Shown piece by piece: positions 41,767-47,416 of a stretch of 47,416 bases of DNA (position 1 is its first letter; each line of letters begins with the position of its first letter). Source of the DNA: an uncultured Alphaproteobacteria bacterium (GTDB lineage Bacteria > Pseudomonadota > Alphaproteobacteria > HIMB59 > GCA-002718135); contig CABXSY010000010.1 of the NCBI GenBank assembly GCA_902514875.1, forward strand, positions 1-47,416, in the 5' to 3' direction. The position numbers were made by a program, and so were the translations under genes. A model generated the notes under the pieces. The model saw nothing but the letters and a program-made list of their open reading frames with translations. It had not been told where the DNA came from and did no database searches.

Positions 41767-42087
41767 TTAAAATTTCCAAAGATTATCACAATCAAGTATC
41801 CAGCTTGCTGCATCTGTTCCATTACCCTCAGGAAACATTTGACTCATTATAGGGCTATTGATTGTTTCTTTCATTTCTTGCATACACTCATCCCTCGAAT
41901 TGAAATTAGCGTTTCTATTTTCAAAATATATTTTATAAAAACTATTAGCTCCACTACAATTATCTTTTGCTAAATTGTAGGAGACATAATAATTACATAC
42001 AAAGAGCTTATAACCTTTACTAAAAACAGACTTTGAAAAAGAAATAGTAAACAATAATGAAAATAATATAATTGCTACTTTTTTCAT
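41767..42087 (-). CDS. Secreted small cysteine-containing protein (106 aa), unknown
   Basis: The start is put at the ATG at 42087, where MKKVAIILFSLLF gives a normal Sec signal peptide; a TTG further up (42114) would add nine residues before it and is less likely. The mature part has Cys residues in FVCNYY, NCSGAN, ECMQEM and LDCDNLW, four in all, which could form two disulfides. It ends in a Trp-rich WKF. No domain recognised. The gap to the 550-aa gene is 29 bp, so they share a transcript. Confidence 0.6.
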   Translation of the reverse strand: MKKVAIILFSLLFTISFSKSVFSKGYKLFVCNYYVSYNLAKDNCSGANSFYKIYFENRNANFNSRDECMQEMKETINSPIMSQMFPEGNGTDAASWILDCDNLWKF

Positions 42088-42116
42088 TATAATATTGTAA
42101 TAAATTTTAATCAATT

Positions 42117-43769
42117 TTACAACTTTTTCATCTCTTCATTATATTTTAGTCCTAGAATTCTTAATTCTTCTTGAATTATTCCCAACTCATAAATAGTGTT
42201 TGAAAAAAAGGTATCTACATTCATATAACTATCAAAATAATTTGAATAATCTGAGAATTCTGTAATAAAAGGATAATTTTCTTCTAAATTTTTATATTCG
42301 TAATAAAGTCTTTCATAAAGTTCCAGTTGAAGATAAAATTTATCAAACATTTGAGAAGAAATTTGCAATACACTATCATTATTTCTCAGTTTATTAAGTA
42401 TATTAAAAATATATTCTTCATATTGTATTATTTTCTGATCAGCAAATTTAAAAGCTAAATCTATGTTATTATGCGCAACTTTATTTTCACGCAACAAAGT
42501 AAGATAGAAAATCGGCGCATAATCAGTTCCATATTGATAAACATCATATAAAAAATTTAAACAATTTATGTGTAATTGATATAATTCAGTTGATATTTTA
42601 GTAATAGTTAAAGTTGGACTTTGGTCACTAATAGTTAAATTTTGATTAATTTTAATTAAAGATTGTTGATGTTTCAAATCATTCAAGGATGAAGAATATT
42701 CTAAACTAACTAATTTATTTAAAAGATCAGTATTAGGATCGTCTGAAACACTTTTTACAGTTTCAGAATAAATAGAAAATTCATTTTCAAATTCAACAAA
42801 TAAATTTTCAATATAATATTCAAATTTACTTAAAATATAATTATATCTTCCATCCATCCAATTAGAAAAATCTTTTCTTTCATAAGATTTGTATTTATTT
42901 TTTATCTTATAAATTTTTTCATTTAATATTTTTGAACTATTATTAAAATTATTATAAAAATTAGTTAAATCAATATTAGCATTTTGATATTCATTAATGT
43001 TTGTATACATTTGGGTCATTAATTCAGAGCGAATTAACGTAATTTCTTGTAAAAGATCAGAATAGTAATTCTGAATTTGTATTAATTCTGCAACATTTCT
43101 TGTAAATTCATTTTCAAAATTATCACTATCTTCACCATATACATTTTCATCACCAAGTAATTTAGCTAAATCTTCCAAGCTATATCTAGGAAATATTTTA
43201 ATAAAATTTTCTAAATCTTCATTTGAAATTATTTTATCACTAAATATACTTATTGTAGCAAATCTATTTTCAGGAAGTAAAATTACTGCTTGGTTTTTTA
43301 TAATATCATTTGAATTTTCATAAAAATAATCATTTTCTTCAAATTTGATATTAAAATTGCGAGTATAAATTCGATATCCATCAATCCAAATTTTTTGAAA
43401 TTTATCTTTATTATTCTCTAATTTATTGTTTATAGAACTTAAAAATTGTTCTTTTGTAAAAATATTCTTTTTATTACTTTGGATTATAAGCATTGTTGGA
43501 AAAACTTTTTCAGATATTTTATCCAAGTATCCATTTTCAACCCACATTTCGTGAAAAACTTCATCATTATTGTAAGTTTCTATGTGCTTATTATTAGTTT
43601 TGTTGTAAATTTTTTGCTGTGATACACTATCAATTTTTTGGAATGAAAATGGAGCACTTACTGTAATATCTACATCTTCACTTAAAAGATTGTACGTGTT
43701 TGCTAATAATTTATATGAAAAAAGAATTAGAAAAAAATTAAGTAATGTTATTTTTGTTAAATTAATCAT
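42117..43769 (-). CDS. Large exported coiled-coil protein (550 aa), unknown
   Basis: The N-terminus has a Sec signal peptide (hydrophobic core about 8-20, LLANTYN cleavage-like). The next 180 residues look globular (DVDITVSAPFSFQKID, VFPTMLIIQSNK, NRFATISIF), and from about residue 220 long amphipathic helices with Asn, Tyr and Glu repeats continue to the end, likely coiled-coil. No known family. First gene of the islet unit. The 3' neighbour is a small secreted protein, so a surface or periplasmic structure made by the islet is possible. Composition is very rich in Asn, Lys and Tyr, like the rest of the window. Confidence 0.65.
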   Translation of the reverse strand: MINLTKITLLNFFLILFSYKLLANTYNLLSEDVDITVSAPFSFQKIDSVSQQKIYNKTNNKHIETYNNDEVFHEMWVENGYLDKISEKVFPTMLIIQSNKKNIFTKEQFLSSINNKLENNKDKFQKIWIDGYRIYTRNFNIKFEENDYFYENSNDIIKNQAVILLPENRFATISIFSDKIISNEDLENFIKIFPRYSLEDLAKLLGDENVYGEDSDNFENEFTRNVAELIQIQNYYSDLLQEITLIRSELMTQMYTNINEYQNANIDLTNFYNNFNNSSKILNEKIYKIKNKYKSYERKDFSNWMDGRYNYILSKFEYYIENLFVEFENEFSIYSETVKSVSDDPNTDLLNKLVSLEYSSSLNDLKHQQSLIKINQNLTISDQSPTLTITKISTELYQLHINCLNFLYDVYQYGTDYAPIFYLTLLRENKVAHNNIDLAFKFADQKIIQYEEYIFNILNKLRNNDSVLQISSQMFDKFYLQLELYERLYYEYKNLEENYPFITEFSDYSNYFDSYMNVDTFFSNTIYELGIIQEELRILGLKYNEEMKKL

Positions 43770-43810
43770 ACCATTTGAATGCTGTATTTATACTTTAAAT
43801 TAAATTTAAT

Positions 43811-43848
43811 ATCTACACGACATCTACACAACATGCCATTTTATGGCA
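43811..43848. repeat. Tandem 11-mers plus inverted repeat beside the tRNA fragment
   Basis: ATCTACACGAC (43811-43821) is followed at once by ATCTACACAAC (43822-43832), matching at 10 of 11 bases. Then TGCCAT-TTT-ATGGCA (43834-43848) is a perfect 6-bp inverted repeat. The tRNA fragment starts 18 bp further on. Such clustered short repeats beside an attachment core look like integrase or excisionase binding sites. Confidence 0.5.
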
Positions 43849-43866
43849 GAAATATTGGACAAAAAA

Positions 43867-43941
43867 CGGTTGAAAGCACCGGTCTTGAAAACCGGCAACA
43901 GGGCAACTCGTTCGTGAGTTCGAATCTCACTCTCTCCGCCA
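43867..43941 (+). pseudogene. tRNA-Ser 3' fragment (att-like duplicate)
   Basis: 75 bases matching tRNA-Ser from the D loop through CCA, same strand, with three changes. The 5' acceptor strand and D-stem 5' side are absent: the preceding bases do not pair with TCTCTCC. So it is not a functional tRNA. Two of the changes (T to C and A to G) keep an anticodon-stem pair, now CCGGT/ACCGG. The third breaks one variable-arm pair. Confidence 0.85.
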
Positions 43942-43974
43942 TTATTAATCAAAGATATTAATATTTTAAAAAAA

Positions 43975-44091
43975 TTAATATTTATCTTCAAGTTTATCTA
44001 CTCTTTTTTTTAAATCTTGGAGTAAAAAATAAATATAGACAATTGGCCCCATAATCATGACGCCAACTAAAAAAGCTAAAAATTCAAACAT
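43975..44091 (-). CDS. Single-span membrane microprotein (38 aa), putative
   Basis: ATG at 44091 opens a 38-codon frame with a hydrophobic span (FLAFLVGVMIMGPIVYIYF) followed by a charged helix LQDLKKRVDKLEDKY with heptad-like Leu/Val spacing. This membrane-anchor-plus-coiled-coil design suits a small membrane partner. It lies in the interval between the islet and the PQQ-dehydrogenase gene. No RBS stands out. Confidence 0.4.
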   Translation of the reverse strand: MFEFLAFLVGVMIMGPIVYIYFLLQDLKKRVDKLEDKY

Positions 44092-44138
44092 ATAAATATT
44101 ATAAATTAAAAAAAATTTTACTCAATAGACACAAAAAA

Positions 44139-45233
44139 TTATTTTTTTTCAAATAACCATAATTTATCTTGAGCTAAAAAAAATATTTTACCATTATCTG
44201 GATGAATTTTAATATCTCTTATTCTTCCTATTTCTTTTTTAAAAATAATATCTTCTTTTACATTATCTAAATTTGAAAAATCTAATGCGCGTAAAGATTG
44301 ATCTTTTAAAGATGTTATAAGTGCTAATCCTTTAAATTCTGGAAATTCTTCTCCATTATATATTGTAATTGCACTAACAGCAATTGAGGGCACCCAGTAA
44401 TGAATTGCTTTAGTGTAACCCGGTAACCATTTAGGGCCAATGTTGGAATTATCATAATTAGTACCACCCCAACCTAATATTTTCCAACCATAATTTTCAC
44501 CTTTTTTTACTTCACCAAACCAATCACCGCCTTTTGCTCCGTGATTACTAATATAAATTTTATTATCAAAAGGTGAGATAGACATTCCTTGAGGATTTCT
44601 TACACCGATTTGATATATTTCTGGTAACCACGTTTCTTGTGAAATGTAATGAGGGTTATCTTTAGGTGAAGTTCCGTCTAATTTAATTCGAATAATACTT
44701 CCAGGATGTTGTTTTGCATCCTGAGCTATCATTCCTTTCCCTCTTTCCCCCACAGATGCATATAAATAATCATCATGAATAGCTATTCTAGAACCAAAGT
44801 GATAAGGAGATCTTATAGGTGGATTAGCTCTAAAAATGTTTTCAAAATCTAAGAAATTTAAATCTAAATCAGCTTTTGCAATAGATGTGGTTGAAGGGCT
44901 AAATAATTTATCACCAATCTTTTCGGAGTAGGAAATAAAAATCTGATCATTATAAAAGTAAACATCTAAAAGGCCTCCTTGCGAATTTTTATCTCTAATA
45001 AAATTTAAGTTGTGATCTATTGCGGTAATCTTATTATTTTGAATATCAAATAGCTTAATTTTTCCTGTTTTTTCGCTTATTAAAATTTGATTATTATTTA
45101 TAAATGTAAAACTCCAAGGAGAATTTAAATTTGATTTTAAAATTTCGAGTTTATATTTGTTGTCTAAAGACAAAACATATTTACTAAATAATGAAAAAAT
45201 AAAAAAATTAAATATGATAATAATTTTAACCAT
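44139..45233 (-). CDS. PQQ-dependent soluble aldose sugar dehydrogenase (YliI/Asd-like)
   Basis: 364 residues with a signal peptide (about residues 1-22). The six-bladed propeller of soluble PQQ glucose/aldose dehydrogenases shows SPWSFTFINNN, GGLLDVYF, PYHFGSRIAI (His at the active-site position), SVGERGKG, QIGVRNPQGMSI and NHGAKGGDWFGEV. It oxidises aldoses to lactones in the periplasm with PQQ. The lactone product would suit the SMP-30 lactonase gene elsewhere in the window, though pairing is not shown. Its ATG overlaps the mfd stop (TAATG), so it is co-translated with mfd, an unusual partner. Confidence 0.88.
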   Translation of the reverse strand: MVKIIIIFNFFIFSLFSKYVLSLDNKYKLEILKSNLNSPWSFTFINNNQILISEKTGKIKLFDIQNNKITAIDHNLNFIRDKNSQGGLLDVYFYNDQIFISYSEKIGDKLFSPSTTSIAKADLDLNFLDFENIFRANPPIRSPYHFGSRIAIHDDYLYASVGERGKGMIAQDAKQHPGSIIRIKLDGTSPKDNPHYISQETWLPEIYQIGVRNPQGMSISPFDNKIYISNHGAKGGDWFGEVKKGENYGWKILGWGGTNYDNSNIGPKWLPGYTKAIHYWVPSIAVSAITIYNGEEFPEFKGLALITSLKDQSLRALDFSNLDNVKEDIIFKKEIGRIRDIKIHPDNGKIFFLAQDKLWLFEKK

Positions 45234-47416
45234 TATTTAATTAAATTAATTATATTTTTAGATAATTCAAATCTGTCATCAAATAAATTGCCTCCAAAAT
45301 CATAAAAAATTTTTTGATCTGGTCTTAATATTATAGAATTATTTTTTGATAATGAAAGTTCTAATAATTTTTCAGGATTTTTTGGTTTATTTTGAAAAAA
45401 ACTAATCAATATACCCTTTCTGCTAAATTCAAACTTTTCAATGTTGTTTTTTAGACAAATAATTTTTATTTCTACTAATTTTAGTAAATTAATTAATTGT
45501 TTAGGCAATTTACCAAACCTATCTATTAACTCTATTTTAATTTCTTCAATTTCTTTTTTATTATTTATATTTGAAATTCTTTTATAAATAGAAAGCCTTA
45601 AATCAACATCGTTAATAAAATCTTCAGGTATATAAATTTCAACAGGAATTTTAATAATTGGTTGAAAATTATCTTTTTTTACAAAGTCAGAATTAATTAT
45701 ACTTTTTTGTAAATTTATCTCTTCTTCGAGCATTTGATGATAAAGCTCAGTTCCAATTTCTTTGATAAAACCACTCTGTTCTTCACCAATAATAGAACCA
45801 CCACCTCGAAGGTCTAAATCTTGAGATGCAATGTTAAAACCTGCCCCAAGATGATCAGAAGAGTTTATTATCGATAATCTTTTTCTCCCATTATCTTTTA
45901 ACTCATTTTCCTTATATGTAATGTATGCGTATCCTCGTTTAGAAGATCTCCCCACCCTACCTTTCAATTGATATAGTGCAGCTAAAGAAAAAATATTAGA
46001 TCGATAAACTATAATTGTATTTACGTGAGGTAAATCTAAACCATTTTCAATAATATTTGTGCTTAACATTAAAGGTACTTCTTGATTATAAAATTTTGAA
46101 ATTCTACTTTCTAATAATTTAGGACTAAGCTGACCGTGAGTAATTACATATTTAATTTTTGGTAAATTATCATTTAAAAATTGTTCAACAAAAGGTAAGT
46201 CTTTTTTTCTTGGAACAACAAAATAGACACCATTTTTTCTTCCATATATCTCTCTTTTTATAGCTTCTGTGATAGTCAAAGAATCAAAAGGTGAAACAAA
46301 AGTCCTAACTGCCATTCTTTCAAATGGTGCTGTAAGTATTAGACTTAGATCTCTTATTCCTGACAGAGACATACTTAAAGTTCTCGGAATAGGTGTTGCG
46401 CTAAGTGAGATACAATGCGCTTTTGGAGCTATTTCTTTAAATTTTTCTTTTTGAATTGTTCCTAGTTTTTGTTCTTCATCGTAAACTATCAGACCAAGCC
46501 TGTTAAATTTTAATTTATCGTTTAATAAAGCATGAGTTCCAACTAAAACATCTATTTTACCAGTATTACATTTTTCAAAAATTTCTTTTTTATCTTTTAA
46601 TGATACTAATCTAGAAATTTCTGCAATATTAATTCCAAAAATAGATAACCTTTTTTTAAAATTAATAAAATGCTGTCTGGATAAAATTGTGGTTGGCACT
46701 AAAACTACAGATTGTAAATTTGATTTTGCAGCTAGAAAAATAGCTCTTAAAATTACTTCTGTTTTTCCAAATGCAACATCGCCTACAATTAATCTATCAG
46801 ATGGTATCATCTTAGAAAAATCATTAATTACATCTTGAATTGCATTCAACTGATCATCAGTTTCAACATATGGGAAAGTGCTAACAAATTTATCGTATTC
46901 AGGAATATTTGTATTGATTTCATAAGATTGAGATTGAAGTCTCTTAGAAGCTATTGAAATAAGTTTTTTTGCAGCATCTCTAATTTTCTTTTTTGCATCT
47001 GCTTTTCTTTTTTGCCAATGAGAAGCACCAAGTTTATCTAAAATAATATTTCCATCGGTATCATCACTGTATTTTGATACATAACTTAAATTTTCAACTG
47101 GTAAAAAAAGTTTTTGATTTTCAAAAAATTCTAATTCTAAACACTCATGAATTGAATCATTTAATTCAATTTTTCTAATATTATTAAACTTACACAGGCC
47201 GTACTCAGAATGAACTAGAATAGAATCAATAGATAATTTATTTAATTCTTCAAAAAAAATAGTTTGTTTACGTGATTTAGATATTTGCGTATTAAAAAAA
47301 TAACCAAACAAGGATTTTTCATTAATAAAAATATATTTATTAAATTTAAATGACTCTTCAATATCCAGAATAGTTAAAAGAATTTTATCTGAAAGTGAAT
47401 GATTAAAGTTTGTTAC
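45233..47416 (-). CDS. mfd: Transcription-repair coupling factor Mfd, C-terminal part (5' end outside window)
   Basis: The frame stays open to the right edge, so the N-terminal UvrB-like part lies beyond the window. Visible residues start with the end of that part. They continue into the RNA-polymerase-interacting domain (SILVHSEYGLCKF) and the helicase core with Walker A GDVAFGKTE (GDVGFGKTE is usual), DEEQ box YDEEQKLG, LSATPIPRTLSMS and GRVGRSSKRGYAY. The C-terminal TRCF domain follows. Mfd moves along DNA, releases stalled RNA polymerase and recruits UvrA. The stop shares bases with the following PQQ-dehydrogenase ATG. Confidence 0.95.
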   Translation of the reverse strand, partial: VTNFNHSLSDKILLTILDIEESFKFNKYIFINEKSLFGYFFNTQISKSRKQTIFFEELNKLSIDSILVHSEYGLCKFNNIRKIELNDSIHECLELEFFENQKLFLPVENLSYVSKYSDDTDGNIILDKLGASHWQKRKADAKKKIRDAAKKLISIASKRLQSQSYEINTNIPEYDKFVSTFPYVETDDQLNAIQDVINDFSKMIPSDRLIVGDVAFGKTEVILRAIFLAAKSNLQSVVLVPTTILSRQHFINFKKRLSIFGINIAEISRLVSLKDKKEIFEKCNTGKIDVLVGTHALLNDKLKFNRLGLIVYDEEQKLGTIQKEKFKEIAPKAHCISLSATPIPRTLSMSLSGIRDLSLILTAPFERMAVRTFVSPFDSLTITEAIKREIYGRKNGVYFVVPRKKDLPFVEQFLNDNLPKIKYVITHGQLSPKLLESRISKFYNQEVPLMLSTNIIENGLDLPHVNTIIVYRSNIFSLAALYQLKGRVGRSSKRGYAYITYKENELKDNGRKRLSIINSSDHLGAGFNIASQDLDLRGGGSIIGEEQSGFIKEIGTELYHQMLEEEINLQKSIINSDFVKKDNFQPIIKIPVEIYIPEDFINDVDLRLSIYKRISNINNKKEIEEIKIELIDRFGKLPKQLINLLKLVEIKIICLKNNIEKFEFSRKGILISFFQNKPKNPEKLLELSLSKNNSIILRPDQKIFYDFGGNLFDDRFELSKNIINLIK

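Larger units (their letters stand above)
41463..43941. mobile_element. tRNA-Ser-anchored islet bounded by 75-bp direct repeats
   Basis: The tRNA 3' part, from the D loop to the CCA end (41463-41537), recurs in the same orientation at 43867-43941 with only three differences. Intact tRNA at one end and a 3' fragment at the other is how integrases leave an inserted element. Between the repeats are three minus-strand genes (59, 106 and 550 aa) of unknown function, in one tight unit. No integrase, excisionase or phage gene remains, so it is a decayed or cargo-only islet, or the island was reduced after capture. Confidence 0.6.

Noticed and set aside
41538-43866. Prophage or complete integrative element
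   Set aside because: No integrase, terminase, portal, capsid or plasmid gene is present; only the att-like repeats and three unknown genes.
43867-43941. A second functional tRNA-Ser
   Set aside because: The acceptor 5' strand and D stem are missing; only the 3' portion is present.
43779-43961. Plus-strand 60-codon frame running through the tRNA-Ser fragment
   Set aside because: Its C-terminal half is a translation of the tRNA repeat and no ribosome site precedes it, so it is not a protein gene. A relic of an integrase C-terminus was considered but no catalytic residues are visible.
1-47416. CRISPR array or insertion sequence
   Set aside because: No regularly spaced repeats, cas genes, transposase motifs or IS-like terminal repeats were noticed by eye.

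Overview
The window is very AT-rich (G+C looks to be below one third), gene-dense, and reads as a chromosomal segment of a streamlined, free-living alphaproteobacterium. The run mltB-rlpA-dacA-tmk-holB-metG-tatD-MBL hydrolase, a phosphatidylcholine synthase of the rhizobial Pcs type and a cluster of EamA exporters fit this. A marine SAR11- or AEGEAN-169/HIMB59-like lineage is my best guess, but that is inference: no rRNA or other marker is present.

Layout. 1-10.5 kb: the 3' end of a GH32-like fructosidase gene, an SDR oxidoreductase, three small membrane proteins, Pcs, a MutT-type Nudix hydrolase, a cryptochrome/photolyase of the PhrB family that lacks the usual iron-sulfur cysteines, a SlyB-like lipoprotein overlapping a secreted EF-hand protein, two very small ORFs ahead of a renalase-like flavoprotein, an AlaC-like aminotransferase and a YugP-like membrane protease. 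10.5-13.1 kb: an 870-residue protein joining two cyclic-nucleotide-binding-like modules, a PlsC-like acyltransferase and a C-terminal SGNH esterase. 13.1-17.2 kb: a three-gene overlapping operon, TTC38-like protein, probable D-apionate lactonase and a Gfo/Idh/MocA dehydrogenase, which I read as the entry steps of D-apiose use. 17.2-28.5 kb: an accessory stretch with five EamA (DMT) transporters, an MFS transporter, YjbQ, PhyH-type and 2OG-Fe(II) oxygenases, a histone-deacetylase-like amidohydrolase, an orphan TupA tungstate-binding protein and small unknowns. 28.6-30.0 kb: SelO.

30.0-41.4 kb is one 12-gene minus-strand run with overlaps or gaps of at most 35 bp. Cell-wall genes (mltB, rlpA, dacA) come first, then nucleotide, replication and translation genes (tmk, holB, metG), then tatD and an MBL hydrolase, and finally a catabolic tail (HIBADH-like, SMP-30 lactonase, PhhB, M81/MlrC-like).

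41.4-43.95 kb is a compact islet next to an intact tRNA-Ser(TGA). It holds three minus-strand genes of unknown function and ends in a 75-bp direct repeat of the tRNA 3' part. Tandem 11-mers and an inverted repeat lie just before that repeat. This is the footprint of site-specific integration, but no integrase is present. 44.0-47.4 kb: a 38-aa membrane ORF, a PQQ-dependent aldose dehydrogenase and the C-terminal two thirds of Mfd, which runs off the window.

The most notable signals are the cNMP/acyltransferase/SGNH fusion, the tRNA-Ser-flanked islet with its att-like repeats, and the apiose-type operon with a TTC38 partner. No CRISPR array, rRNA, insertion sequence or complete prophage was seen. 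No stretch longer than about 300 bp lacks a described feature; the longest interval without a confident protein gene, 43770-44138, holds the att-like repeats, the tRNA fragment and a 38-codon ORF.
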